Below are positions 1 to 8,544 of a DNA stretch of 64,000 bases, piece by piece. How positions within the stretch are numbered: the first letter of the stretch is position 1; every line of letters begins with the position of its first letter. Position numbers and translations under genes: made by a program. Source of the stretch: Hymenobacter citatus (GTDB lineage: Bacteria; Bacteroidota; Bacteroidia; Cytophagales; Hymenobacteraceae). The DNA lies in contig NZ_JACSCY010000013.1 of assembly GCF_014333615.1 (NCBI RefSeq), positions 1-64,000 on the forward strand, given 5' to 3'. The notes beneath the pieces are model-generated. The model made no database searches. It saw only the letters and a program-made list of their open reading frames with translations, and had not been told where the DNA came from.

Positions 1-20
1 AGGATCAAACTCTCCATTGT
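1..20 (-). rRNA. rrs: 16S ribosomal RNA, 5' end only (partial)
   Basis: The reverse complement of the first bases reads AGAGTTTGATCCT, the universal start of bacterial 16S rRNA (the 27F primer site), preceded by ACAATGG as is usual in Bacteroidota. The gene runs off the left edge of the window, so only about 20 bases are present. Direction is leftward, with its promoters at higher coordinates. The exact mature 5' end is placed by comparison with the E. coli end, within a few bases. Confidence 0.93.
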
Positions 21-242
21 AAAAAATCTTCTACACTATCCCGAAGAATAGCTGATGTCAAGTGCTGATCCGACTCGTTGTTGTGACGAGTTCTTCTTCG
101 TCTGTTACGCTTGTCGTGGACCGTTCGAAAACGGCCCTTACCATTTGTCTTTTCCTGTCATTCAAAGAACGTGCGCCTCACCCTGTTGGTGAAACCCTGT
201 GCCACACAAACCGTGGCGCCTCTTTTTCCGTTTCCTCTCGAA

Positions 243-281
243 GCGGGCTGCAAAGGTACGCAGCGTTTCGGCAATTGCAAG
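243..281 (-). promoter_or_regulatory. rRNA promoter P1 (Bacteroidota type)
   Basis: On the minus strand TACCTTTG (258 to 251) fits the Bacteroidota -7 element TAnnTTTG, and TTG lies 19 bases upstream. Transcription should start near 244, giving a leader of about 225 bases to the 16S gene. Nearest of four similar promoters. Confidence 0.75.
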
Positions 282-337
282 CGGCTTGAAAAACTTTTTT
301 TTTCTTACCGACTTCCTTGTCGTCCCTTCCTCTCGAA

Positions 338-376
338 GCGGGCTGCAAAGGTAACTGCTTTTTCTTTCTTTCCAAC
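338..376 (-). promoter_or_regulatory. rRNA promoter P2
   Basis: TACCTTTG at 353 to 346 on the minus strand, with TTG 19 bases upstream. The 27 bases at 327-353, covering the -7 element and the start of the transcript, are identical to those of P1 (232-258), so P1 and P2 look like a recent duplication. Confidence 0.75.
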
Positions 377-428
377 TACTACCGAAAACTTTTTTTCAAA
401 CCTTTCGTAGCAGGCGCTTCCGGTTGAA

Positions 429-466
429 GCGGGGTGCAAAAGTAGGAAATGTTTTCGAAACACAAA
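429..466 (-). promoter_or_regulatory. rRNA promoter P3
   Basis: TACTTTTG at 444 to 437 on the minus strand, TTG 18 bases upstream, followed by the same but diverged start region (GCACCCCGCTTCAACCGG). Confidence 0.7.
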
Positions 467-534
467 ATACGTTAGCAAACTTTTTTTTCTACTAATCCGT
501 ATTATTCAGGTTGTTTTCGTCCCTTCCTTCTGAA

Positions 535-572
535 GTGGGTTGCAAAAGTATGAAAGCTTTTTTGCTGTGCAA
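535..572 (-). promoter_or_regulatory. rRNA promoter P4
   Basis: TACTTTTG at 550 to 543 on the minus strand, TTG 19 bases upstream, followed by a diverged copy of the common start region (GCAACCCACTTCAGAAGG). A further TACCTTTG at 668-661 lacks a TTG at the right distance and is probably inactive. The rest of the gap up to 865 shows no other gene. Confidence 0.68.
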
Positions 573-865
573 TGGGAAGAGAATAAAAGACTTATTTCTT
601 CGGAATAACATGCTGATATTCTGATCGGAAAATTCAAAAAATAACTCCTATACCCACAAACAAAGGTAGCGGGAGTGGTTAGGTGCATAGCATGGCTGGC
701 TATTATAGCTAAGCTATAAGATTCTAAGGTAGAGGAGATGATAGTGATTATGGATAGCCTATACCTTATACTATAGAGTTAATCTGCTACTGTCGAGAAC
801 GGCTGATTCACATGTGCGTAAAGGCATTACGACTTACTCCTTTTATTCACTCTAACTTATTAGGT

Positions 866-1825
866 ATGCTTTCTAACGACGCAACCAGAGCGACTACTCC
901 TGCTCTACAAGCGGTAGCGCCAGGCGTAACAGGCTGGCGCAACATATTTGTGAATCTATACTATGTATGGCCACAAGAACAAGAGGGTATGGGAGCGTCT
1001 TGGGTATTGGTAGATGCCGGCCTACCAGCCTCAGCTGATTATATCCTCGAATACGCAGCAGAACTATTTGGCCCGGACAATCCACCACAGGCTATTGTGC
1101 TTACGCATGGTCACTTTGACCACGTAAGTGCTTTGCCCAATTTGCTGAAGGCTTGGCCTGAGGTACAGGTATACGCCCACCGTTTGGAGTTGCCTTATCT
1201 TACGGGTCGTTCTGCTTATCCTGCGCCCGACCCAACTGTGGGAGGTGGTGGCATGGCCACCTTGTCTTTTCTCTACCCTAAAAAGCCGCTTGATTTAGGC
1301 GGCCGGGTAGAAGCGTTGCCAGACGATGGTACAGTACCAGGTCTACCAGGCTGGCAATGGTTTCATACCCCAGGCCATACACCTGGTCACGTGTCATTCT
1401 TTCGCGAAAATGACCGCGCCCTTCTAGCAGGCGACGCTTTTACCACAGTGAAAGGGGAATCGATGCTAGCTACTTGGACGCAGAAGCAGGAAGTACACGG
1501 CCCGCCGGCTTACTTCACGCCCGACTGGGAAGCGTCGCGCCTTTCGGTGGAGCGTTTGGCGAAGCTAGAGCCGGAAGTGGCGGCTACAGGGCATGGTATT
1601 GCCATGGTGGGAGACGAGTTGCGCCAGCAACTCCAGGAATTAGTAGATAATTTTCAAACGCAAGCGGTACCAGCACATGGCCGGTATGTGAAGCAACCTG
1701 CAGTGGCCGATGCGTCGGGGGTAGTATCGGTGCCGCCACCCGTTGTAAGCCCGTGGGTGAAAGGTTTGGTCGTAGCCGGTGTGGCTGGTCTGCTATTCAC
1801 CTTACTCCGACGTAAGCAGGCATAA
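866..1825 (+). CDS. MBL-fold metallo-hydrolase with C-terminal membrane anchor
   Basis: Predicted metallo-beta-lactamase-fold hydrolase of about 319 residues. The metal-binding signature HGHFDH lies near residue 81, followed by HTPGHTPGHVSFF and LLAGDAF, which match the other metal ligands of the glyoxalase-II/MBL family. The last 20 residues form one hydrophobic helix ending in RRKQA, so the enzyme may be held in the membrane by its C-terminus. I chose the ATG at 866; an in-frame upstream ATG at 812 would add 18 residues unlike the family. The substrate cannot be told from sequence. A hairpin terminator follows. Confidence 0.85.
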   Translation: MLSNDATRATTPALQAVAPGVTGWRNIFVNLYYVWPQEQEGMGASWVLVDAGLPASADYILEYAAELFGPDNPPQAIVLTHGHFDHVSALPNLLKAWPEVQVYAHRLELPYLTGRSAYPAPDPTVGGGGMATLSFLYPKKPLDLGGRVEALPDDGTVPGLPGWQWFHTPGHTPGHVSFFRENDRALLAGDAFTTVKGESMLATWTQKQEVHGPPAYFTPDWEASRLSVERLAKLEPEVAATGHGIAMVGDELRQQLQELVDNFQTQAVPAHGRYVKQPAVADASGVVSVPPPVVSPWVKGLVVAGVAGLLFTLLRRKQA

Positions 1826-1851
1826 CAGCTCTGCTCTATCGTTCCATCTCT

Positions 1852-1888
1852 AAAAACGGTCGAAGCCTTCGTAGCTTTGGCCGTTTTT
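1852..1888 (+). terminator. Rho-independent terminator after the MBL gene
   Basis: AAAAACGG and CCGTTTTT pair around an imperfect inner stem and end in a T run, 27 bases after the stop codon. Confidence 0.6.
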
Positions 1889-1949
1889 CATGTAGGAGCT
1901 ATTGTGCAGAGAGCATCAAGTGCTATTACTCCTACTTTATTGTATATAC

Positions 1950-2546
1950 ATGGCGCATCAGCATTTTCTACTTCATAAGCCGTTTGGCTACCTTAGCCAG
2001 TTTGTATGCGAGCTCAAGAAGAAGAAACTGCTTGGCGAACTGTACGATTTTCCGGCGGGCACGATGGCCATTGGACGCCTCGACGAGCACAGTGAAGGCC
2101 TCTTATTGCTAACTACCGACGGCCGTGTGAGTGAGCTTGTGCGCGGCCGGAAAGTAGAAAAGGAGTATTACGCTCAGGTAGACGGTCTGATTACCGATGA
2201 AGCGGTAGCCCAACTAGAACAAGGCGTGGAAATTGGCATCCGGGATGTGCGGTACCAGACGCTGCCTTGCGCGGTACGACGCTTGGAAACTGCCCCAGAC
2301 TTTCCGCCTCGTACCCGAAAAATACGTGACGACCGCCACGGTCCTACCAGCTGGGTGTCGATTACAGTGACGGAGGGCAAATTTCGGCAGATTCGGAAGA
2401 TGACGGCAGCGGCGGGGTTTCCTACCCTGCGCTTAGTGCGCGTGCGGGTAGGGGATATATGGTTGGGAGATTTAGCGGCGGGCGAGGTGCGAGAAGTAGT
2501 TTCCTTTGCGCTAGATTATCAGGAGCCAGAATTGAATAACGGGTGA
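1950..2546 (+). CDS. rluE: rRNA pseudouridine synthase, RsuA/RluE family
   Basis: About 198 residues with the family's catalytic loop GRLDEHSEGLLLLTTDG (the Asp of GRLD attacks uridine) and the C-terminal FRQIRKMTAAAGFPTLRLVR block. There is no S4 RNA-binding domain in front, and it starts straight at HKPFGYLSQF, as in RluE, which modifies U2457 of 23S rRNA in E. coli. The target here is inferred from this layout only. The ATG at 1950 is preferred because the upstream in-frame extension is unlike the family. Stands alone, in the same direction as the next gene. Confidence 0.82.
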   Translation: MAHQHFLLHKPFGYLSQFVCELKKKKLLGELYDFPAGTMAIGRLDEHSEGLLLLTTDGRVSELVRGRKVEKEYYAQVDGLITDEAVAQLEQGVEIGIRDVRYQTLPCAVRRLETAPDFPPRTRKIRDDRHGPTSWVSITVTEGKFRQIRKMTAAAGFPTLRLVRVRVGDIWLGDLAAGEVREVVSFALDYQEPELNNG

Positions 2547-2709
2547 AATAGGCCCGTTTCGGCTTTTCATATCTAGTCAGCAGGCTAGTAAGTAGTTTCT
2601 GTAGGGTTCCGCTGAACTTTACCGGAAAGTTACCTGTACTATTGTATTCACGATTACTAATGCTTGGCTTTTCGGCCAATGCATCCACCCTATAAAGCTG
2701 GTAAAAAAC

Positions 2710-3171
2710 ATGGGTAGATCCCAAGCAACATTTGGAAAAAAAGAAAACGAGAAAAAACGCCTGAAGAAGCGGCAGGACAAAGCCGAGAAAAAGGAAGAGC
2801 GCCAAGCTAATGCCCAGAAAGGCCAAAGCCTGGACGAGATGATGGCCTATGTAGATGAGAATGGCAACATTGTAGACACTCCGCCAGATCCGAAGAAGAA
2901 GAAAGAAATCAAGACCGAGGACATTCAGATTGGCGTGGTGCGCCGGGAAGATATGGATCCGGCCGACTTAATTCGTACTGGTACCGTGACGTTCTTCAAC
3001 GAGTCGAAAGGCTACGGTTTCATCAAGGATTCGGAGACGCAGGAGAGTGTGTTTGTGCACGCCAACAACTTGCGCAATCCGATCAAAGAAAATGACCGTG
3101 TGACCTTTGAAGTGGAAATGGGACCCAAAGGCCCCAGCGCTACCGACGTGAAAGCGGCCGCCGTTGCGTAA
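2710..3171 (+). CDS. Cold-shock-domain protein with basic N-terminal extension
   Basis: 153 residues. The C-terminal third (about residues 93-150) is a cold-shock domain with the RNP-like motifs KGYGFI and VFVHANNL, which bind single-stranded RNA or DNA. The first 45 residues are very rich in Lys, Glu and Arg and likely form a charged helix. This two-part form is a known Bacteroidota family with unknown precise role, probably an RNA chaperone. A strong hairpin terminator follows the stop codon. Confidence 0.85.
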   Translation: MGRSQATFGKKENEKKRLKKRQDKAEKKEERQANAQKGQSLDEMMAYVDENGNIVDTPPDPKKKKEIKTEDIQIGVVRREDMDPADLIRTGTVTFFNESKGYGFIKDSETQESVFVHANNLRNPIKENDRVTFEVEMGPKGPSATDVKAAAVA

Positions 3172-3190
3172 ATTTACTCTCGATAAGCCC

Positions 3191-3230
3191 AAGCGGCTGA
3201 AGCTCCCGTAGCTTCAGCCGCTTTCTGTTT
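3191..3230 (+). terminator. Terminator after the cold-shock gene
   Basis: A 14-base perfect stem (3191-3204 with 3210-3223) with a short loop, followed by a T-rich tail. Confidence 0.75.
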
Positions 3231-3257
3231 CTGGCCCCTACCCTCTACGCACTACGT

Positions 3258-4211
3258 ATGCCGCAGCCACCTCACTCTGCCACTGCCCCCACCACCCTGC
3301 ACCCGCGCAACCGCCACCACGGCCGCTATGATTTTGCCCAGCTCGTACAGGCTTCGCCAGAGTTAGCGACTTTTATAGTCTCTACCCCGACGGGTGATGC
3401 TAGCTTGAATTTTGCCGATCCGGCTGCTGTGAAGGCGCTGAATCGGGCGTTGCTCAAGCAATTCTACGGCATCAGGCAATGGGATATTCCGGCTGGATAC
3501 TTGTGTCCGCCTATTCCTGGCCGCGCCGACTACCTGCACTACCTCGCCGACTTGCTAGCTGATGGAAATGCGGGCGTGGTGCCTACAGGTAAAAGCATCC
3601 GCGTGTTAGATGTGGGGGTAGGCGCCAATTGCATCTACCCTATTATCGGGCATCACGAGTACGGCTGGCGCTTTGTAGGCACCGACGTAGATACAACGGC
3701 TCTACGGGTAGGCAAGCAACTGGTGGCCAGTAACCCTACCCTTACGGGTGCCGTGGAGCTACGGTATCAACCTGACGGCACTGCCATCTTTAGTGGTATT
3801 CTGAAGCCGCGGGAGACTTTTGATGCGACGATGTGCAACCCGCCTTTTCATGGGTCGGCGGCCGAAGCTGAAGCCAGTACCCGGCGCAAAGAGCGCAACC
3901 TAGCTACTAGCCGCGGGGCGCAGCCTACCTCCAATTTTGGAGGACAAGACCGTGAGCTTTGGTATCCCGGCGGCGAGGCTACTTTCTTGTGGCACATGGC
4001 TGAAGAAAGCGCGTTGTTTCGGGAGTCGTGCTATTGGTTTACCACTCTCGTATCGAAGAAAGAAACCTTGCCAGGCTTGTATAAGTCGTTGCAAAAGCTG
4101 GGAGCTGTTGAGGTGCGCACCATTCCGATGGCACAAGGGCACAAGGTGAGTCGCATCGTGGCCTGGACGTTTCTGAACACGGCGCAGCAACGGGCATGGC
4201 GGGAGAAGTAG
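3258..4211 (+). CDS. rlmF: 23S rRNA (adenine-1618-N6)-methyltransferase
   Basis: 317 residues, the usual RlmF length. It starts with an HPRNRHHGRYDF block typical of the family, has the SAM-binding loop LDVGVGANCIYPIIG around residues 117-131, and the N6-adenine catalytic motif NPPFHGS near residue 194. RlmF methylates A1618 of 23S rRNA in E. coli. It lies 86 bases after the cold-shock gene and converges on lpdA, with a shared hairpin between them. Confidence 0.9.
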   Translation: MPQPPHSATAPTTLHPRNRHHGRYDFAQLVQASPELATFIVSTPTGDASLNFADPAAVKALNRALLKQFYGIRQWDIPAGYLCPPIPGRADYLHYLADLLADGNAGVVPTGKSIRVLDVGVGANCIYPIIGHHEYGWRFVGTDVDTTALRVGKQLVASNPTLTGAVELRYQPDGTAIFSGILKPRETFDATMCNPPFHGSAAEAEASTRRKERNLATSRGAQPTSNFGGQDRELWYPGGEATFLWHMAEESALFRESCYWFTTLVSKKETLPGLYKSLQKLGAVEVRTIPMAQGHKVSRIVAWTFLNTAQQRAWREK

Positions 4212-4275
4212 GGGTAGGGAAAGTATTGCAAGTGAGCCCGAAAGACTTGTTTTTAAAGGTTACCTCGCCAATAAA

Positions 4276-4318
4276 TGCAAAAGCGGCTGGAACCCTAGTA
4301 GCTCCAACCGCTTTTGCA
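4276..4318. terminator. Shared terminator between rlmF and lpdA
   Basis: A 16-base stem with one mismatch (4276-4291 with 4303-4318), A-rich on the left and T-rich on the right, placed between two convergent genes, so it can work in both directions. Confidence 0.72.
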
Positions 4319-4339
4319 CGTAAGTATATAAACGCAGAC

Positions 4340-5746
4340 TTACATATGTATCGCTCGGTTCTCCGTAGCTGCTAAACAGGCCTCCTTCATGGCTTCGGCA
4401 TAGGTAGGGTGGGCGTGGCTCATGCGGGCCACGTCCTCAGCAGAGGCACGGAACTCCATGGCCGTTACGGCTTCGGCAATGAGATCGGCGATACGCGGGC
4501 CGATCATGTGCACACCCAGAATTTCGTCGGTTTCCTTGTCGGCCAGCACTTTCACGAAGCCATCGAGGTCCATGGAGGCGCGGGCGCGGCCCGAGGCGCG
4601 GAAGGGGAAGTTGCCGGTTTTGTAAGTTTTACCTTGCTCCTTCAACTGCTCCTCGGTATAGCCTACCCCGGCCACCTCGGGCCAGGTATATACTACCCCC
4701 GGAATGAGCAGGTAGTTGACGTGGGGCTTCTGGCCAGCCATGGTTTCGGCCACGAACACACCTTCTTCCTCGGCCTTGTGGGCCAGCATGGCGCCGCGCA
4801 CCACGTCGCCGATGGCGTAGATGCCGGGCGTGGTGGTTTGCATGTGCTCGTCTACCTTAATGCGGCCGCGCTCTTCTAGCTGCACGCCAGCGGCTTCCAG
4901 GTTCAGGCCCTCGGTGTAGGGCGCACGGCCCACGGCTACCAGGCAGTAGTCGCCTTCCAGCTTGGTTTCCTCCCCCTTGGGATTGGTTGCGGTTACGGTC
5001 ACAGCATCGCCCTCGCGGGTCGCGCCGGTTACTTTGTGGCTGAGGTAGAACTCAATACCAATTTTGCCCAAGATGCGCTTCAGCTCTTTGCCGAGGGCGC
5101 GGTCCATAGTTGGAATCAGCGAGTCCAGAAACTCTACCACCGATACTTTCGCACCCAGACGAGCGTACACGGAAGCCATTTCCAGCCCGATAACGCCGCC
5201 GCCAATCACAATCATGTGCTTGGGCACTTCGCGGATGTTCAGGGCCTCGGTGCTGGTGATGATGCGCTGCTTATCCTGCTTGATAAAGGGTAGGACAGTA
5301 GGCTTGGAGCCGGAGGCGATAATCACCTTCTTGGTTTCAATCTGCTGCTCCTCGCCGCCTTCCGTCGGTGTGATTTTGATGTGGGTTTTGTCGACAAATG
5401 AACCCACGCCTTTTATAACGTCGATTTTGTTCTTCTTCATCAAAAACTGAATGCCGTCGGTGTTGGCTTTCACCACGCCGTTCTTGCGGTCAATCAGCTG
5501 GTTCATGTTGATCTGCAGATCACTCAACTCGATACCGTGCTCCTTGAAGGTAGTGTGGGCATTGTGGTAGTGTTCCGTCGAATCGAGCAGGGCTTTGCTG
5601 GGAATGCAGCCTACGTTCAGGCACGTGCCGCCCAGGGTAGGGTATTTCTCAATAAGGGCGGTTTTCATCCCCAGCTGTGCGCAACGGATGGCAGCCACGT
5701 AGCCCCCTGGTCCGGAGCCGATAACAGTAACGTCGTATTGATTCAT
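4340..5746 (-). CDS. lpdA: Dihydrolipoyl dehydrogenase (E3)
   Basis: 468 residues, full length. The FAD-binding GSGPGGYVAAIRCAQLG is at the N-terminus, the redox-active disulfide is in GGTCLNVGCIPSKAL, the NAD-binding IGGGVIGLEMA is near residue 180, and the catalytic His is in HAHPTYAEA near the C-terminus. E3 re-oxidises the lipoyl arm of 2-oxoacid dehydrogenase complexes. Its likely partners SucA and SucB are encoded 8-14 kb away on the same strand, so one pool of E3 may serve several complexes. It follows the Roadblock cluster in the same direction, separated by a hairpin. Confidence 0.96.
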   Translation of the reverse strand: MNQYDVTVIGSGPGGYVAAIRCAQLGMKTALIEKYPTLGGTCLNVGCIPSKALLDSTEHYHNAHTTFKEHGIELSDLQINMNQLIDRKNGVVKANTDGIQFLMKKNKIDVIKGVGSFVDKTHIKITPTEGGEEQQIETKKVIIASGSKPTVLPFIKQDKQRIITSTEALNIREVPKHMIVIGGGVIGLEMASVYARLGAKVSVVEFLDSLIPTMDRALGKELKRILGKIGIEFYLSHKVTGATREGDAVTVTATNPKGEETKLEGDYCLVAVGRAPYTEGLNLEAAGVQLEERGRIKVDEHMQTTTPGIYAIGDVVRGAMLAHKAEEEGVFVAETMAGQKPHVNYLLIPGVVYTWPEVAGVGYTEEQLKEQGKTYKTGNFPFRASGRARASMDLDGFVKVLADKETDEILGVHMIGPRIADLIAEAVTAMEFRASAEDVARMSHAHPTYAEAMKEACLAATENRAIHM

Positions 5747-5910
5747 GATGCGGTGAATTCGTTGGTAGTCAACAAGGGGCGAAGGTACGGAAGAAACCGG
5801 AGGCGGAAATAGCTACCCGGCGGAAACGCACTGGTTGCGTAGCCTAGGAAGCACTACTACCCTCTACAACCGGCTACTAGCTGTTTTGCTTAGGGTAGGG
5901 CCCCAACACA

Positions 5911-5940
5911 AGCGCCTCTTCCATGAGCGGAAGAGGCGCT
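5911..5940 (-). terminator. Hairpin after the last Roadblock gene
   Basis: A 12-base perfect stem (5911-5922 with 5929-5940) with a 6-base loop. The downstream T run is weak on the minus strand, so termination may be partial. Confidence 0.55.
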
Positions 5941-5971
5941 GTATATAATCTGTTTAGCTGGATAATGCCTA

Positions 5972-6418
5972 TCAATTCGACACCACCAATGGTTGTAACT
6001 GCCCGCGCAATTGTTCACGCACCAGGCCTAAACTAATAGACTCTTTATCACCTACCAGGTACACAAACTGTTGTCCGCCGGGCAGCATGCGCACCAAATG
6101 CAACTGCGTAGACAGTATAAAAGAGATTTCTTCTACTGCCTCTTCCTCCAACTGACTCACGGCGAGTTGCTGCTGGCGCACCAAGGCGGCGCTGTGCTGA
6201 GCAGCTGTCTGCGGAGCAACATCATCTAGCCCCGACCAACCAGCCCGGCAACGACCATCGGCCACATCCACCACGGCCACTAGGCGCAACGAGGGTAGAA
6301 CCGTCAGGATTTGATGCACCAATTGCTCCGCCAGAGGATCGGGCGGAGCAAGTAGGTTGTTTGTTTTCGATAACCCGGATTGACGGGTAGCTTTTCTGCG
6401 GTAATTCTTGGGTTTCAC
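5972..6418 (-). CDS. Roadblock/LC7-like protein, paralogue C
   Basis: 148 residues, GTG start. After a basic, probably disordered tail of about 28 residues comes a single Roadblock/LC7-like domain: a first helix, then LPSLRLVAVVDVADG, then LSTQLHLVRMLPGGQQFVYLV and a closing helix. The blocks line up with the proteins at 7260-7700 and 7837-8217, so these three are paralogues. Roadblock proteins usually dimerise and act on small Ras-like GTPases (MglB on MglA); no such GTPase is encoded here. Role unknown. Last gene of the cluster. Confidence 0.72.
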   Translation of the reverse strand: MKPKNYRRKATRQSGLSKTNNLLAPPDPLAEQLVHQILTVLPSLRLVAVVDVADGRCRAGWSGLDDVAPQTAAQHSAALVRQQQLAVSQLEEEAVEEISFILSTQLHLVRMLPGGQQFVYLVGDKESISLGLVREQLRGQLQPLVVSN

Positions 6419-6463
6419 GCGGACAAGATACTACAGGCTACCACAGAACGACGTGGACAACGC

Positions 6464-7168
6464 CTAGAAATTCCACCAGTGGCGCTTGGTTTTCTCGCGG
6501 GGTAGCAGCGTTACGTCGGTGCTGGCGTCAGACAATTTAATTTCTTCGTCTTCGTAGCCGCCGTAGCCATACTTCAGCGAGCTGGTGTTGGCTGGCACGT
6601 GCAGCACATATTCGCCAGCCGCATTCGTAACGGCAATCTGGCGGCTGCCGGGCTGCATTACGGTAGCACCGGGTAGGGGCTTGCCGTTTTCGTCCAAGAT
6701 ACGACCCTGCACCATCACCATGCGCTTAGCCGATAAGGCAGCCGCTACCGAAGCGGTATTGCTAGCCAAAGCTTCGGCGGTGGCTTCGGCAGTAGCCGTT
6801 TCCTGCACAGCCGAGAAATTGGAGTTGTTGCCCCGTGCGCCGGGCAGGCTAGTGCCGGCAAATACCATGGAGCCCACCAGCACGGCGGAAGCGACCATAG
6901 AGGTAGCGCGGCGGCGGAAACGTACGGGCTCGGCCCGGATATATTGAATTTGTTTTTGTACCCAGGTAGGGGTTACTTCCACCTCGTCGGTGGCTTGTAG
7001 TTCTTGCCAGCGCGTGAGGGTATCGTGCGCTACGTCGGCATCGCGACGCAAATAATTTTCTACGGCCTGGGCAGAAGACCGGCTCAGGTCGCCATTCAGA
7101 TAAGCATCGCGATATACCGGCAGCAGCTCACCGGTTTGGGGGTCGAAGGGAGATGCGGTAAGTTTCAT
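6464..7168 (-). CDS. One-TM protein with carboxypeptidase-regulatory-like domain
   Basis: About 234 residues from the ATG at 7168; a longer frame from 7291 would run into the neighbouring gene. Residues 1-85 are cytoplasmic in character and resemble the helical part of anti-sigma factors (LNGDLSRSSAQAVENYL) but lack zinc-binding Cys. A hydrophobic segment near residue 90 is followed by a low-complexity Ala/Thr stretch, then a carboxypeptidase-regulatory-like beta domain (GRILDENGKPLPGATVMQPG). It lies between two Roadblock paralogues in one transcription unit, so it may link them to the membrane. That link is inference. Confidence 0.7.
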   Translation of the reverse strand: MKLTASPFDPQTGELLPVYRDAYLNGDLSRSSAQAVENYLRRDADVAHDTLTRWQELQATDEVEVTPTWVQKQIQYIRAEPVRFRRRATSMVASAVLVGSMVFAGTSLPGARGNNSNFSAVQETATAEATAEALASNTASVAAALSAKRMVMVQGRILDENGKPLPGATVMQPGSRQIAVTNAAGEYVLHVPANTSSLKYGYGGYEDEEIKLSDASTDVTLLPREKTKRHWWNF

Positions 7169-7259
7169 ACCATAAAATGTATTAGGGTGAGAAATAAGGG
7201 AAATTGAAATCGTTGAGAAAGAGAATAAGAATAGAATAGAGGTGTAGAAGAGGCGGCTT

Positions 7260-7700
7260 TTACTCGCAGGTACGCATGACCTCGCGGGCAATGCCCAGGT
7301 TGGTGTCGCGGCTTTCGACAGCCACGTAGAGAAACTGTTGCTTGTTGGTCAGGATCCGCAGCAGATGCAACTGGGTAGGCAGGGTAATCACAATTTCCTC
7401 TAACTGCTCGTCAGAATCGGGTTGCAGCGCGGCCAGTACGTTGTATTGCCCCCGTACCAGTGCAGCATTGAACCCAGCAATTTTGGCCGGGTTGAAGTCA
7501 CGGGAGGTCGTGTAGGTTGCCACGGCCTGCCCCGAGTCTATCTGCACCACGGCTGCTGCCACCAATTCCGGTAGGCCTTCTAGTACCCGCTGCAATACCT
7601 GGGCGGCCTCTTGGTGCTCAGCACCATTGCCAGCCGGTACTACTTTATTGATGACTGCGCCGGAAAGAGACTGAAGACGATTGAGAAAGGGAATCTGCAT
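7260..7700 (-). CDS. Roadblock/LC7-like protein, paralogue B
   Basis: 146 residues: a short N-terminal region of about 35 residues, then one Roadblock-like domain with LPELVAAAVVQIDSGQAV, ITLPTQLHLLRILTNKQQ, FLYVAVESRDTNLGIAREV. The final block is nearly the same as in paralogue A (VVNARDTNLAIAREVLRQ), so A and B are closer to each other than to C. Second gene in the cluster, 91 bases upstream of the one-TM protein. No enzyme motif is present; a scaffold or GTPase-regulator role is expected from the fold. Confidence 0.75.
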   Translation of the reverse strand: MQIPFLNRLQSLSGAVINKVVPAGNGAEHQEAAQVLQRVLEGLPELVAAAVVQIDSGQAVATYTTSRDFNPAKIAGFNAALVRGQYNVLAALQPDSDEQLEEIVITLPTQLHLLRILTNKQQFLYVAVESRDTNLGIAREVMRTCE

Positions 7701-7836
7701 AATGCCTGCGAAAACTCACTGTGTTGCTATTCTATACGAATAGCTTATACACAGGGCACTGCTAGCTTGTTGCAGCTGAAAGCTGGTTTGAGCACTATGG
7801 AGCTGTGTGCTTCCCATGCCGCCAGCAGAGGAATAA

Positions 7837-8217
7837 TTAATTGAGTTGTGCGGCGTGCTGACGCAGTACTTCGCGGGCAATAGCCAAGTTCGTATCGCGG
7901 GCGTTTACCACCAAGTAAATAAACTTGTTACCGGCTTCAGTAAGCTTCAGCAGGTGCAGCTGGTTGGTAAGCGAAATCAAGATATCCTCGATTTTCTCGC
8001 CACCTAGCTTTAGCGCTGCCATGGCTTTCTGCTTTTGCTTTACTACCTCTGTATTGTAGGCAGCAGCCGTATCTGGGTTGATATTTTGCACATTGGAGTG
8101 CGAAGCCAGGCTCATGCCCGAATTCACATCCACTACGGCTACAGCCAGTAGCGAGGGCAAATCATCAATAACATCTTGTATTACTTTTCCTGCGGGATTG
8201 TTGACTGAGTAAGCCAT
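7837..8217 (-). CDS. Roadblock/LC7-like protein, paralogue A
   Basis: 126 residues, almost exactly one Roadblock/LC7 domain: first helix GKVIQDVIDDLPSLLAVAVV, central strand-loop DVNSGMSLAS, then ISLTNQLHLLKLTEAGNKF and the closing helix DTNLAIAREVLRQHAA. It is first in the leftward cluster and follows a 417-base gap that carries two FNR-type boxes. It resembles MglB-type bacterial Roadblock proteins, which are dimers that stimulate a Ras-like GTPase; a partner is not visible in this window. Confidence 0.78.
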   Translation of the reverse strand: MAYSVNNPAGKVIQDVIDDLPSLLAVAVVDVNSGMSLASHSNVQNINPDTAAAYNTEVVKQKQKAMAALKLGGEKIEDILISLTNQLHLLKLTEAGNKFIYLVVNARDTNLAIAREVLRQHAAQLN

Positions 8218-8427
8218 GGAAACAAACGGATAAGGAGGAAGGGAAACAATCCACTCCGGTCAACCTCCACCCTGTTTCGAGTATCCTGATCAGGCCCACG
8301 CGTTGGCCTGCTTACTGGCAATCAGAATCAGTAGGAAAGTAGCCGAAGAACTGTCTGTTATGGTATAACACACCAAAAAAGCAGACCGACTTGTTCTACA
8401 AAACTCCTCTGTTTCTCCCGGCTAAAA

Positions 8428-8464
8428 AATGATTGTTATCAACCCAGGAAATGATTGTTATCAG
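8428..8464. promoter_or_regulatory. Two FNR-type boxes, tandem
   Basis: Two copies of ATGATTGTTATCA (8429-8441 and 8451-8463) lie 22 bases apart, that is two helical turns. Each is a near-perfect dyad TGAT-N4-ATCA matching the core of the FNR consensus TTGAT-N4-ATCAA; the first also has the final A. They lie about 210-245 bases upstream of the first Roadblock gene and about 175 bases downstream of the gene for an FNR-like regulator. Confidence 0.6.
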
Positions 8465-8544
8465 CTTTTTCCCGCCCGCTCACTTATGGGACACCAATAT
8501 GGGAAAAAGTTCTGTAAGTCTCGCTACCCCACACTCTATCTGCA

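Noticed and set aside
111..410. Small plus-strand frame near the left edge
   Set aside because: It covers the rRNA promoters P1 and P2; repeats explain the open frame.
661..668. A fifth rRNA promoter (TACCTTTG on the minus strand)
   Set aside because: No TTG at 17-23 bases upstream and the following bases do not match the common start region.
2422..2826. 134-residue minus-strand frame
   Set aside because: It overlaps the end of the pseudouridine synthase gene and the start of the cold-shock gene on the other strand; its Phe/Leu-rich start is the complement of Lys/Glu codons.
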